64,000 nucleotides of DNA from Falsirhodobacter halotolerans (GCF_022899245.1 NZ_JALJAZ010000001.1:166501-230500), one strand, 5' to 3'. Counted from the first letter of the stretch, positions 27,693-35,446 are shown. Translations and numbers: made by a program. Notes: generated by a model not told the origin, from the letters alone.

Positions 27693-28565
27693 TCAGGCCG
27701 TCCGGCCCATGAAGAAGGGCAGGCCGGTTTCTTCGGCGGCGGTGGCGGCGATCTCGGCAAAGGTGGCGCGGCGCTGGTATTCGACGCGGCGCCATTCGAA
27801 GGCCAGCAGCAGTCCCTGCGCGGTGGGGCGGAAGCGGAAGGCCGCGCGCAGTTCCACCGGCGGTTCGCCGTTGTAGAGCGGGATGTTCAGGAAGAACTCG
27901 CGCGGCACCACCACGTCATTCGCCACGCGCGTATCCGTCTCGAACCGGAACTTGCGATCGCCGTTTTCCAACCGAACGCTGCTCTTGAAGCTCTGATCGA
28001 CAGTCGCCTCCAGATCGCGGCTGATCTCAACCATCACCGTTGCTTCGGGCATGGAGATATCGACGCTGTTCTCTTCCAGAAACGCGGCAAATTCGGCCTG
28101 CGGGTGGAAGTCGCCCTCCATCGCATCCCACCGCTGGAATTCCTCAGACGGCAGCAGCTTGAACGTGGCAGTGTGCTTGCAGGCACCGGGCAGCAGAATG
28201 CCTTCTTCGTCGTCCTGGTTGCTGCGGTGGAAATCCAGATGCGCCGCAATGGTCATCGCATCGTAGTCCGCGATCAGGATCGACGCCGCCGTGCTGAACC
28301 GGTTGGCGTAGTCCGAAAGGGACCGGCGGTTGTCCAGCGTGACGCGCTGGATCTGGCGCGGCGGCAGGCGATGCGGGTCCGTGATGTCCTGCAGGCGGTG
28401 CTTGTCCGGCGTCAGGGCAAAGGTGCGCCCGTCGAGCAGGCGCAAGATCGGATCGGCCAGGCGGGCGCCTTCGATCGCCGCCTCGATGCCCGCGCGGGGA
28501 TCCTCGATCACGGCGACGGTTGTGGTGCCGATCTCTCGGCCTTCGTGGTTTAGGGTTCGGGCCAT
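27693..28565 (-). CDS. DUF2303 family protein
   Basis: The 290-residue protein matches DUF2303, found in phages of proteobacteria next to recombination or early genes: HEGREIGTTTVAVIEDPRAG at the start, the central SILIADYDAMTIAAHLDFH and the C-terminal FEWRRVEYQRRATFAEIA. Its function is unknown. It sits in the early leftward operon with the 109-residue gene upstream. Confidence 0.83.
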   Translation of the reverse strand: MARTLNHEGREIGTTTVAVIEDPRAGIEAAIEGARLADPILRLLDGRTFALTPDKHRLQDITDPHRLPPRQIQRVTLDNRRSLSDYANRFSTAASILIADYDAMTIAAHLDFHRSNQDDEEGILLPGACKHTATFKLLPSEEFQRWDAMEGDFHPQAEFAAFLEENSVDISMPEATVMVEISRDLEATVDQSFKSSVRLENGDRKFRFETDTRVANDVVVPREFFLNIPLYNGEPPVELRAAFRFRPTAQGLLLAFEWRRVEYQRRATFAEIAATAAEETGLPFFMGRTA

Positions 28566-28591
28566 GGGGGCCTCCTTTCAGGGGTGGGAAA

Positions 28592-28921
28592 TCAGTCGCG
28601 GTCGCGCATGCGGCGGTCGTCCAAGTCATCGACCCAGTCTTCCTGGCGCGGATCGCGGCGGGACAGGCGGCCGTCATCGGTGGCGTAGTAGATGCCGGTG
28701 CCCATCGGGCGGCGCGGCTTTTTCACCGCGATGTCCGGGGTGCATTCGATCTGGCCGGCCTTGTTGACCTTGAACGGCAGGGTGATGGTGATCGACCCGT
28801 TGCCGCCGGTCTCGTTGATGGCGTCCATCAGCTCGTTCAGATGCTTGTCGCCCATCTCCAGCAATTCGCCGCGGCGAAAGGACTGGATGAATTCCATGAA
28901 GTTCAGTTCGGCTTTGGCCAT
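28592..28921 (-). CDS. Hypothetical phage early protein
   Basis: A 109-residue protein with an acidic helical N-terminal part (KAELNFMEFIQSFRRGELLE), a central beta stretch (SITITLPFKVNKAGQIECTP) and a basic/acidic tail (RDPRQEDWVDDLDDRR). The frame 28592-28966 is trimmed to the ATG at 28921, where the compact domain starts. Linked to DUF2303 by position, 26 bases apart. Confidence 0.65.
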   Translation of the reverse strand: MAKAELNFMEFIQSFRRGELLEMGDKHLNELMDAINETGGNGSITITLPFKVNKAGQIECTPDIAVKKPRRPMGTGIYYATDDGRLSRRDPRQEDWVDDLDDRRMRDRD

Positions 28922-28998
28922 GGGGCGATGCCTCTCAGTTGGGGTGATGCGGGCCGGTGCGGTCACGGGTGGGCCTCAAGTGTTGGGGGTGGTGGGGG

Positions 28999-29259
28999 TC
29001 AGGCCAGTGCGGCCATGATGTCGCCGGGTGCGCCGTCCTCGATGTCGGACAGGTCGTGGTCCTGCGTGTCGCTGCGCAGGCGGCGGGACCAGCCGCGCTT
29101 GTTGCAGGTGTTGCGGACGGCGATCAGCTTGAGGTCCAGCGCCTCGGCCAGCTCGCGCAGGGTCAGGTCCCAATCGCGGGCGGTTGCGTAGGACCAGATT
29201 AAGTAGGCCTGCGCCTCGCGCCGGACGGCGTCGGTGATGTGGCGGCGGGTCATGCTCAT
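28999..29259 (-). CDS. Small HTH-like phage protein
   Basis: An 86-residue protein with a helix-turn-helix-like core (YLIWSYATARDWDLTLRELAE then ALDLKLIAVRNTCNKRGW). The fold resembles terminase-small or sigma-like DNA-binding helices; probable early regulator. It overlaps the upstream gene by ATGA. Confidence 0.6.
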   Translation of the reverse strand: MSMTRRHITDAVRREAQAYLIWSYATARDWDLTLRELAEALDLKLIAVRNTCNKRGWSRRLRSDTQDHDLSDIEDGAPGDIMAALA

Positions 29260-29501
29260 ATCCCCCGATAGAGTTCGGCCTGATCCAGCGTGTGGGGCAG
29301 GTTGACGGCGGTGCGTTCGAGTGCGCAGCCGAAAAGCAACCCCGCCAGGGCGACGAGGGAAAGGATCAGGGTGGTACGGAGAAAGGTGGGCAGGCTGCGG
29401 ACCAGCGCCTCACGCCGGATGCGGCGGGCGTTGATCAGGGACTGCGGGGCGCGCAGGGCCGTGGATACGGCGGGGCGCGGGTGGTCGGGGATGTTGAACA
29501 T
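29256..29501 (-). CDS. Small membrane or lipoprotein-like phage protein
   Basis: An 81-residue protein with a basic N-terminal half (INARRIRREALVRSLP) and a hydrophobic segment (TTLILSLVALAGLLFGCALE) whose LLFGC resembles a lipobox, though it lies too deep for a classic signal. First gene after the candidate leftward promoter, preceded by GGAGG. Confidence 0.6.
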   Translation of the reverse strand: MFNIPDHPRPAVSTALRAPQSLINARRIRREALVRSLPTFLRTTLILSLVALAGLLFGCALERTAVNLPHTLDQAELYRGI

Positions 29502-29547
29502 TTTTCCTCCATGTCCACCGGCCCATGCGTCGCGGTGGTATGGAGTA

Positions 29548-29610
29548 AAGATGCATTAATGCACATACTAAGTCAATGCACGAATGCATATTATGTGCAT
29601 TTCGTATGCA
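29548..29610 (-). promoter_or_regulatory. Leftward early promoter with repressor operators (PL/OL)
   Basis: Leftward -35 TTGACT (29576-29571) and -10 CATCTT (29553-29548) are 17 bases apart. TGCA half-sites form TGCATTAATGCA (29552-29563), TGCACGAATGCA (29577-29588) and TGCATATTATGTGCA (29585-29599), with one more TGCA at 29607. The same layout occurs at 31380-31448. Confidence 0.7.
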
Positions 29611-29663
29611 CATCAACGAATCGCCGTGTTACCCTTCCCCTACTAGCGTGGTGCTGGCGAACA

Positions 29664-29684
29664 TAAAAAGGCCCCGCGCGGGGC
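29664..29684 (-). terminator. Intrinsic terminator of the repressor operon
   Basis: GCCCC-GCGC-GGGGC followed leftward by CTTTTTATG; located 130 bases after the last gene of the leftward repressor operon. Confidence 0.75.
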
Positions 29685-29697
29685 GGGGGCTCGGAAG

Positions 29698-29904
29698 ATG
29701 AACATACAGACTGGTTACCTTGAGCCGATTACTTTGGACGATCCTGACGGTGCCATGAGGGAAACGCATGCCGTAGTTCTGCTCAACAGTATGAAAAACA
29801 TACTGAGCACGCTCAATCGGAGCTATCCGGGATTGGGGGTCCATTTGATGGTTGAACGTAAATCGTTCTGGGGACTTGGCCCGTCACGTTGGAGGAGGCT
29901 GTAA
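29698..29904 (+). CDS. Doubtful small ORF
   Basis: A 68-codon plus-strand ORF (MNIQTGYLEPITLDDPDG at its start) with protein-like composition up to about residue 55, lying after the repressor-operon terminator and overlapping the end of the opposite 153-residue gene by 92 bases. A GGGGGCTCGGAAG leader precedes it. Either may be spurious in the overlap. Confidence 0.3.
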   Translation: MNIQTGYLEPITLDDPDGAMRETHAVVLLNSMKNILSTLNRSYPGLGVHLMVERKSFWGLGPSRWRRL

Positions 29905-30274
29905 TCGACCGCAGGACCAAATCTGTGAGATCGCGCAGTTCTGATCTTATTTCTGTCGGGAGCGCTTCGACCTTAAGATCAAGCGCTGCAACGCTGTCCG
30001 CAATGCGCTCGATATCGCCTTGGCCCCTCGCCTGCATCGCAATCATTATCCCAAATGCCCCAAACACTGCGGCGCACAGAAGGCCAACGGCCCACTGTTG
30101 GGTTGAGTAGCCCCCCTCCAGTCGCGAAACCCGGCCGTGGATGTCGCGTACGGCTACGAAGTCAGACAGCGCAACCATATCGCTGGTCGTAAGCCGCACT
30201 CTCTGGCCATTGAGCGGTTCAGTGGAGACCTCGGCCTCCTCAAAGCGAATGGTTTCCATCGGTGCTGCATTCAT
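29813..30274 (-). CDS. Membrane-anchored coiled-coil protein of the lysogeny operon
   Basis: A 153-residue protein: cytoplasmic N terminus, one membrane helix (WAVGLLCAAVFGAFGIMIAM, about 75-94) and a helical tail (IADSVAALDLKVEALPTEIRSELRDL). ATGA overlap with the zinc-ribbon gene decides the start. Coexpression with the repressor suggests a role in the lysogen, for example superinfection exclusion; this is inference from context. Confidence 0.65.
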   Translation of the reverse strand: MNAAPMETIRFEEAEVSTEPLNGQRVRLTTSDMVALSDFVAVRDIHGRVSRLEGGYSTQQWAVGLLCAAVFGAFGIMIAMQARGQGDIERIADSVAALDLKVEALPTEIRSELRDLTDLVLRSITASSNVTGQVPRTIYVQPSNGPPIPDSSD

Positions 30275-30513
30275 TTTTTCATAAGCGAATCCAGATGGAA
30301 AAACTGTGTCGCGGTGCAGTTTCCACAAATCATCGGAACAAAGCCGAACCCATCTGTCAGAGAGTGTATACTGACCATCGCCATCACTTCAGCCTCCTCC
30401 GTGCTTCTGCGCTTCGGAACGATCCACTGTCCGGCTCCACATAGGGGGCATTTGTTCGGTATATTCAGCTTCTCGATCTGCCGTATCACCGAGGCATGAT
30501 TAGGATTGCTCAT
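30271..30513 (-). CDS. Small zinc-ribbon protein of the lysogeny operon
   Basis: An 80-residue protein with two Cys pairs, CPLCGAGQW near residue 21 and ICGNCTATQFFHLD near 66, forming a probable zinc ribbon. The start at 30513 is fixed by the TGATG overlap with the preceding ORF and the compact domain. Function unknown. Confidence 0.72.
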   Translation of the reverse strand: MSNPNHASVIRQIEKLNIPNKCPLCGAGQWIVPKRRSTEEAEVMAMVSIHSLTDGFGFVPMICGNCTATQFFHLDSLMKK

Positions 30514-30698
30514 CAAGTAAGTCCTATGTTTACAACATGCGAAGCGGGATTGGTGTCGCCCGATCGGCGCACAGTACGTTTGCGCCCGTCGATCGTGACA
30601 ACCTCGCTGCCGGGCAGGTAGGCGGCAGGGGTGCGGGCTGTCAGGGCTGCGCAAGCAATGGTGTTACAGGCGATCTTCCTTGCGGCCATGCAGATCAT
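30513..30698 (-). CDS. Small hypothetical protein
   Basis: A 61-residue ORF coupled on both sides (ATGA with the repressor, TGATG with the zinc-ribbon gene). It begins with a hydrophobic, alanine-rich stretch that resembles a signal (CMAARKIACNTIACAALTAR) and continues polar. The double coupling supports it being translated. Confidence 0.5.
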   Translation of the reverse strand: MICMAARKIACNTIACAALTARTPAAYLPGSEVVTIDGRKRTVRRSGDTNPASHVVNIGLT

Positions 30699-31363
30699 AC
30701 CTTCCTCCCATACCAGACAACCTTGCCGACAACCTCGATATCTTCCACCGCTCGTTCGGTGTTCGGATAGGTCTGGTTGTCGGATATGACCATGATGTGG
30801 CCGCTTTTGGTACCGCGCCCGATACGTTTCACCAAAAGAGAAGCCCCGCCATCCTTGATGACAAACAGCCCATCGAACGACAGATCCTTCTTTAACATAT
30901 CAATCATCACGACATCATCGTCGCTGATCGTCGGCAGCATGCTGTCGCCCTTGACGCCAATGATCGCTAGGTCTTTGGCCTTTGTTTTCGTGATCCGATG
31001 CAAATATCCGGCAGGGAAAACCAACTGCTCAATGATCCGCTCGTCTTCCACAATGTGCCCGTCTCCGGCACTGGCGTGGACATCGAAAACGGAAACGAGA
31101 TTGTGGGTATTTTCAAGGGGTGCGGTGCCGACCTCATAGGATTTCGGCACCTCCCCGTCTCGAAAGGGGGCGAATGGTATTCCGCTGAACTCTTCGATCT
31201 TAGCAAGCGTTGGAAGCGATAGATCGAAGGCATGATCGGCACCGCTCAAGGGGCGGGTAAGCGTTGTCGTTGAAAGCCCGGCGGCCTTTGCCAAAGGCGA
31301 TGCTCTTAGGCCGGTCGCCGCCATGACGTGCTTCAGATATCTAAGGTGCCAAGTTTCCTGCAT
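30695..31363 (-). CDS. S24 family phage repressor (CI/LexA-like)
   Basis: The 222-residue repressor has an N-terminal HTH (GLRASPLAKAAGLSTTTLTR) and a C-terminal S24 peptidase/dimerisation domain with the catalytic serine in VKGDSMLPTI near residue 142 and lysine in LLVKRIGRG near 179. Such repressors keep the lysogenic state and self-cleave with RecA after DNA damage. A cleavage-site Ala-Gly pair may be ASAG (residues 97-100). It is divergent from the Cro-like gene with operators between. Confidence 0.93.
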   Translation of the reverse strand: MQETWHLRYLKHVMAATGLRASPLAKAAGLSTTTLTRPLSGADHAFDLSLPTLAKIEEFSGIPFAPFRDGEVPKSYEVGTAPLENTHNLVSVFDVHASAGDGHIVEDERIIEQLVFPAGYLHRITKTKAKDLAIIGVKGDSMLPTISDDDVVMIDMLKKDLSFDGLFVIKDGGASLLVKRIGRGTKSGHIMVISDNQTYPNTERAVEDIEVVGKVVWYGRKV

Positions 31364-31379
31364 GCCGCGATCCTAGCGA

Positions 31380-31448
31380 TGCATTGGTGCAGGGTCATGT
31401 TGCATTGATGCATTGACTATTAGTGTGCAGCAATGCATATTATGTGCA
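31380..31448 (+). promoter_or_regulatory. Rightward early promoter with repressor operators (PR/OR)
   Basis: TTGACT (31413-31418) and CATATT (31436-31441), spacer 17. Operators TGCATTGGTGCA (31380-31391), TGCATTGATGCA (31401-31412), TGCAGCAATGCA (31426-31437) and TGCATATTATGTGCA (31434-31448) flank or cover it. It lies between the repressor and Cro-like genes; the repressor promoter is probably embedded on the other strand. Confidence 0.75.
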
Positions 31449-31468
31449 TCTTGCAGCGAGACACACAT

Positions 31469-31678
31469 ATGGCCCACCCTAACGACATCCCGGAAATGGA
31501 AGCAACTCTCGCTACCCATGGCATTTCGATTTCCGCAATGTGCCGCAAGGCAGCCGTTGCAGAAACGACTTGGGGACGCTGGAAGCGGGGGGAAGTCAGC
31601 CCGACCTTCAAAACGTGGGACGCCGTAGCGTTGGCTTATTCCGAAATCCTCCGCGACAAAGAACAGGGGGCCGCATGA
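31469..31678 (+). CDS. Cro-like HTH regulator
   Basis: A 69-residue protein that is almost all HTH: LATHGISISAMCRKAAVAETTWGRWKRGEVSPTF. It is divergent from the repressor, as Cro is. ATG at 31469 is preferred to 31433 because the latter lies inside the operator. It overlaps the next gene by ATGA. Confidence 0.83.
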   Translation: MAHPNDIPEMEATLATHGISISAMCRKAAVAETTWGRWKRGEVSPTFKTWDAVALAYSEILRDKEQGAA

Positions 31679-31986
31679 CCACGGCCCCCGTACCATCCTC
31701 TGCTGTTTCATCCGTTGCACCCTCACAAGCGCAACATAGGAACGGACCCACACAAATGTCTTTGTCCAAAGTTTTTGACCCGCGCACATTTCGCGCGAGT
31801 TTTGCCGGTTTCTGGTCGGCCTTCCTGCACGAGCATTATCGCAACCCCGAGGAAGTCTCGGTCGCGTTCGGTGTACGGTATCAGACCGCGCTGAACTGGT
31901 GGCAGGGGACGAACCGCCCCAGCGGCGATATCGTCGCCCTCGCCGGTAGGCGGTTTCAGGATTTCATGGATCGGCGGGCCGCATGA
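31675..31986 (+). CDS. HTH-containing early protein (CII-like position)
   Basis: A 103-residue protein with an apparent DNA-binding helix pair (VSVAFGVRYQTALNWWQGTN) resembling small phage regulators. Position directly after the Cro-like gene corresponds to cII in lambdoid phages; sequence does not show homology to CII that I can recognise. Confidence 0.7.
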   Translation: MTTAPVPSSAVSSVAPSQAQHRNGPTQMSLSKVFDPRTFRASFAGFWSAFLHEHYRNPEEVSVAFGVRYQTALNWWQGTNRPSGDIVALAGRRFQDFMDRRAA

Positions 31987-32132
31987 TCTGGTGTTTGACC
32001 GCGCTGAAGGCCGTCGTCTCGACGGTGATCGTCACGCTTTTGGGGGTGTCATTCCTCCCCAGGGAGGCAGCCGCACGGCTGATCCCGCTGCAAAAGTTTT
32101 TGACCAAAGAAATTGAGCGGAGGCGCCCGTGA
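31983..32132 (+). CDS. Small membrane-type peptide (49 residues)
   Basis: A 49-codon ORF coupled to both neighbours (ATGA at its start, GTGA at its end). It has a hydrophobic N-terminal half (CLTALKAVVSTVIVTLLGVS) and a basic tail (EIERRRP). The double overlap makes it a real gene of the early rightward operon rather than chance. Confidence 0.55.
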   Translation: MIWCLTALKAVVSTVIVTLLGVSFLPREAAARLIPLQKFLTKEIERRRP

Positions 32133-32587
32133 CGCCGCGGGAATGCGGCCCCATTCGGGGGGCTAAGGTCTCCGAAGCCGAATTCCGGCGAATGTGGAAC
32201 GATCCGAACCTGACCATGACGGAAATCGGCCGGCGGCTTGGCATCAGTCGCCACGCCGTAGCCGTACGGGCCCACTGGCGCAAACTGCCGCCGCGCGGAA
32301 ATATTGCCGCGCATCTGGCGCAGAGCATACGGGATCCCGAGTTTGCGGCCATGTGGACAGCGGGCGTCCGGTATGGCGACCTGATCAAGCATTATGGGGT
32401 AGCGTTTGCCACGCCCGCCAAGACGGCCGCCCGGCTTGGCTTGCCAAAGCGCGGCAAGAACAGGCGCTCGGCCATCGGGATCGATGAATATCGCCAGATG
32501 AAGATCGGGCGGGATATGGCCGCGCAGGCCGCGCGTGAGGTGGCCGAACGGGCCGCGCGCGAGCGCCAGCAGGCGAGGTCATCATGA
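32129..32587 (+). CDS. GcrA-like HTH protein
   Basis: A 152-residue protein starting at GTG. Its N-terminal domain EAEFRRMWNDPNLTMTEIGR then RLGISRHAVAVRAH resembles the GcrA / sigma-like HTH domain of alphaproteobacteria and their phages. The tail is alanine-, glutamate- and arginine-rich helix. It overlaps both neighbours by 4 bases. Likely a regulator or helicase-loader-type accessory; not certain. Confidence 0.6.
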   Translation: MTPRECGPIRGAKVSEAEFRRMWNDPNLTMTEIGRRLGISRHAVAVRAHWRKLPPRGNIAAHLAQSIRDPEFAAMWTAGVRYGDLIKHYGVAFATPAKTAARLGLPKRGKNRRSAIGIDEYRQMKIGRDMAAQAAREVAERAARERQQARSS

Positions 32588-33270
32588 GCCATTCCGCCCT
32601 TGTCTGGCTGGCCACCGTGCCTGCCGAGCTGTCCAATGCCGAATTTCGGGTGCTTTACCACTTGTGCAATCACCACAATGACAAGACGGGGCTGTGCTTT
32701 CCGCCGCAGTCCTTGCTGCTGGAGCGGTGCGGGTTTTCCAATGGCACGTTGAACAACGCGCTTAACAAGCTGGAGGAGCGCGGACTAGTGCAACGGCATC
32801 GGTCCCGTGACGCTTCCCACCGCAAGCGCCCGACCCAATACGAGATCGCCCTTGGCGGGGCCAAGTCTATCTCCAGCCGGTTGGAGACGGAAAAGGGTAA
32901 TTCCATCTCCAGCGGAGTGGAGACGGCGGGCGGGGAAACCAACTCCAGCGGAGTGAAGATGGAAGTAGGAAAAGCCATCTCCAAAAAACGCACCGTTCCA
33001 TCTCCAAAAAACGGCAAAAGCCATCTCCAGCCCGTTGGAGATAAACCAGTAAATAAATCAAAAAATAACCCGCAGGCGGGTGCGCCCGCACACGAGGGCG
33101 CGCGAGACGCCGCCCCGGTCGAGGCTGATATCCCGGCATTCTGGGCTGAGAAGCTGAACACCGGGAAATTCGTGGCCAGCAGCGCGATCAACGCCGGAAT
33201 GGCGCGGGCGATGCTGGACCGGAACCTCGTCACCCACGACCGGCTGCGCGCAGCGGGCATCGTGGTCTGA
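32584..33270 (+). CDS. Phage replication initiator, helix-turn-helix type
   Basis: A 228-residue protein with an N-terminal winged-helix domain (LSNAEFRVLYHLCNHHNDKT; GFSNGTLNNALNKLEERGLV) as in phage/plasmid replication initiators, a central low-complexity linker (about residues 95-160) and a C-terminal helical part (EADIPAFWAEKLNTGKFVAS). The linker DNA is an iteron array (32869-33042), repeated in three reading frames, so DNA constraint shapes the protein there. This mirrors lambda O, whose gene contains the origin. Confidence 0.75.
   Translation: MSHSALVWLATVPAELSNAEFRVLYHLCNHHNDKTGLCFPPQSLLLERCGFSNGTLNNALNKLEERGLVQRHRSRDASHRKRPTQYEIALGGAKSISSRLETEKGNSISSGVETAGGETNSSGVKMEVGKAISKKRTVPSPKNGKSHLQPVGDKPVNKSKNNPQAGAPAHEGARDAAPVEADIPAFWAEKLNTGKFVASSAINAGMARAMLDRNLVTHDRLRAAGIVV
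32869..33070. repeat. Iteron array plus AT-rich stretch: candidate replication origin
   Basis: Six repeats of ATCTCCA-type units begin at 32869, 32905, 32941, 32977, 33000 and 33023, spaced 36, 36, 36, 23 and 23. Four are inverted repeats such as ATCTCCAGCCCGTTGGAGAT; two are half-units with AAAAAACG. An AT-rich run (33043-33068) follows. Candidate initiator-binding site and unwinding element. Confidence 0.75.
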
Positions 33271-33292
33271 TTGCTGAGAAAGGGCGCGAACG

Positions 33293-33904
33293 ATGACGGC
33301 AGAGCAGGATGATCACGCCATCGAGGGGCGGCAGGCGGTTCGGGCGCACTTCGTGGGGCGGTTGCGCGACGCGGGGATCCAGAAGCCCAAAGGCATGACT
33401 GCCGGGGCGTTTGATCAGATGCTGGACCGTCAGGTGGACTGGCTGGCCTACATGCACCGCGAAAACCTGATCACGCTGGCCGAACAGGTGCTGGACAATG
33501 CGGGCGGGCCGAAGCGCGACATGTGCCCGACCGAACTGGTGATCCGTGATCTGGCGCGTCGGCTGCAAGAGCGCCCCGTGCAGAAAAACCGGATCATGAC
33601 CAGCTGGCTGGCGTCGATCGAGGGGCCGTCCGCGCAGATGGCGGGGCATCTGGTCGAGTTGTTCCGGTTCCTGCGCGTCAACGGGCGTCCGCCGGGGGCG
33701 TTCGACAAGATCAAGATCAGCGAGGCCGCGCGGGACAACAGCCGGACGCTGGCCCTGATCCGCGAGCGCATGGCGATCGGCCAGGCGTCGATCGAGGAAC
33801 GGCAGTTCGCGGAAGCCTATGCCGCCGATCAGCGGGTGGCCAACGACATCGTGCGGACCGGGGCGGAACGCCGGGATGCGAAACTGGAAGGGACAAGGGG
33901 ATGA
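33293..33904 (+). CDS. Hypothetical phage protein
   Basis: A 203-residue helical protein (HFVGRLRDAGIQKPKGMTAG; LVIRDLARRLQERPVQKNR; AARDNSRTLALIRERMAIGQ). I recognise no family. It follows the initiator and overlaps the next gene, so a DNA replication or packaging accessory is plausible only by location. Confidence 0.6.
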   Translation: MTAEQDDHAIEGRQAVRAHFVGRLRDAGIQKPKGMTAGAFDQMLDRQVDWLAYMHRENLITLAEQVLDNAGGPKRDMCPTELVIRDLARRLQERPVQKNRIMTSWLASIEGPSAQMAGHLVELFRFLRVNGRPPGAFDKIKISEAARDNSRTLALIRERMAIGQASIEERQFAEAYAADQRVANDIVRTGAERRDAKLEGTRG

Positions 33905-34458
33905 TGATGCGGAAGATCAGCGCGGCGAAAGCACGGGTGCAGCTGGCCACCATGCCGTGGGATGTGGGGCCGCTGACCCGGAACCAGATGGCGGGCAAGG
34001 TGGTCGAACGGGTCATGGTGCGGAACCCCGAGACCGGCAAGCTGGAGAACCCCGACCGCGCGGTGCGGACGCGGCGCGAGTCGTGGATCGGGCGCTATCA
34101 CCGGCGCGGCAAGCTGACGGCGGCGCAGTTCAACATCGCGGTCGAGCTGTTCGACGCATCGCAGGGGTTTCCGGTGCGGGACGTGCTGGCCGCGCTGCGG
34201 ATCGATGCGGCGATGGGCGATTGCGATCCGGAAGTGGCGCGGGTGGATCGCCGGCGGAAGTTCTTCCGCATGGCGGCAGCGGTGCCCCAGTTCGCAGCGC
34301 CGGTCATCCGCCACGTTGTGCTGCACGACCTGTCCCTTCGGAGCATGCCGCATGTTCATGATGCCCGTGCTGAAGCGCGCCATCTAGACCGACTGCAGCG
34401 CGGGCTGGAGGCCCTTCACGGGGTGTGGGGCAGAAAATTGTTGACCGCCCCAAAATAA
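33901..34458 (+). CDS. Hypothetical phage protein
   Basis: A 185-residue basic protein (MAGKVVERVMVRNPETGKLE; ESWIGRYHRRGKLTAAQFNI) of unrecognised family. It is last in the early rightward operon and is followed by a 222-base gap in which I see no convincing gene, only a short plus-strand frame running into the HNH leader. Confidence 0.6.
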   Translation: MMMRKISAAKARVQLATMPWDVGPLTRNQMAGKVVERVMVRNPETGKLENPDRAVRTRRESWIGRYHRRGKLTAAQFNIAVELFDASQGFPVRDVLAALRIDAAMGDCDPEVARVDRRRKFFRMAAAVPQFAAPVIRHVVLHDLSLRSMPHVHDARAEARHLDRLQRGLEALHGVWGRKLLTAPK

Positions 34459-34680
34459 TCGGGCAGATCGGCATAGTCGGAGACGTGCGCGGGTTGGAAA
34501 CAACGCCGCGCTTTTTCGTATCCGAATGGCCTGCTGCGGTTCTGCCCGTGGCCTAATCCCCCTCCCGCCTCCGTCTGCCGCTCATGTCCCTTGGGGCAGG
34601 CGATGATGGCGGGTCGCCCGCCCCGAAAGGTGGCACCGCCGCACGGCCCGGCGTGGCAGGGGTCCAGATAGGAGGATGCG

Positions 34681-35022
34681 ATGGCACCAAGATTGAAAGC
34701 GATGCCGTCGCTGCTGCCCGCCGCCCCGTCCGCGTTGCCCTCGATCAGTTCGGATTGGTCGAAGAAGCGTGACCAAGCGGTGTCGTGGCGCAAGTGGTAT
34801 CACACGGCGCGGTGGCAGAAGCTGCGGAAGGGTGTGCTGGTGCGGGATCTGTTCACCTGCCAGCGATGCGGGCGGATCGAGGGAAACACCTCGCTGCTGG
34901 TCGCGGACCACAAGGAGCCGCACCGGGGCGATGAGACGCTGTTCTGGGATGCGGGCAATCTGCAATGCCTTTGCCAGTCCTGCCACAGCAGCGACAAGCA
35001 GCAGGAAGAGCGGCGCTTATAG
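34681..35022 (+). CDS. HNH endonuclease
   Basis: A 113-residue HNH nuclease: RDLFTCQRCGRIEGNTSLLVADH gives the first zinc Cys pair and the catalytic His, then GNLQCLCQSCHSSDKQQ gives the second Cys pair and final His. Phage HNH proteins next to terminase genes assist DNA packaging and cleavage at cos or pac sites in HK97-type phages. SD GGAGG precedes the ATG. Confidence 0.92.
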   Translation: MAPRLKAMPSLLPAAPSALPSISSDWSKKRDQAVSWRKWYHTARWQKLRKGVLVRDLFTCQRCGRIEGNTSLLVADHKEPHRGDETLFWDAGNLQCLCQSCHSSDKQQEERRL

Positions 35023-35274
35023 CGGCGGTCCTGTCGTGATGATCTCGACCTGGTCATCGCTGGCGGCCGTCACCACCACCACGCGTATCCGCAATGTCTC
35101 CGCGGTGAGGATCGGATCGCCGCGCTCTGATAGCAATGAGAATGGATCTCTTGTTTGAAAGTAGCCCCGGCCCGACCAATCGCTGCCTTGCTGGCTAAAC
35201 CGGACATCGACCCAACCTTCATATACAGCCCCACTTTCGCACTCGATCGTGGCATCTGATCTTACTGGTCTCAA
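35017..35274 (-). CDS. Opposite-strand small protein A (moron)
   Basis: An 85-residue ORF on the minus strand between HNH and terS. TTG start with GGAGGG six bases upstream. It shares a pattern with the next moron: YEGWVDVRF, then ERGDPIL, then a hydrophobic strand (RIRVVVVTAAS). Beta-rich; no family recognised. It is convergent with and touches HNH. Confidence 0.6.
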   Translation of the reverse strand: MRPVRSDATIECESGAVYEGWVDVRFSQQGSDWSGRGYFQTRDPFSLLSERGDPILTAETLRIRVVVVTAASDDQVEIITTGPPL

Positions 35275-35446
35275 TTTCGTCCCTCCCTAAAGCCGCCAGT
35301 TTGCCCGACGCCTTGAGGCAATCAAGGATTCTCTCAGACAATGATTGATGGTGAAGGGATGAAGCTGGATACCGCTTGCCTTGTAGAAGGAAGGCGTGCC
35401 GAGGGGCTGGCGGATAAGCAGTTCAATATTCCGCGGCCGGCCTGTT

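Noticed and set aside
29629-29844. 71-codon minus-strand ORF after the lysogeny operon
   Set aside because: It runs through the operon terminator and lacks a SD.
32869-33042. Regular repeats considered as a CRISPR array
   Set aside because: Units are short, lie inside an open gene, have 36- and 23-base periods without unique spacers of constant length, and no cas genes are near.
34459-34680. Genes in the gap before HNH
   Set aside because: Only short low-complexity frames in several phases; none has both a SD and protein-like composition.
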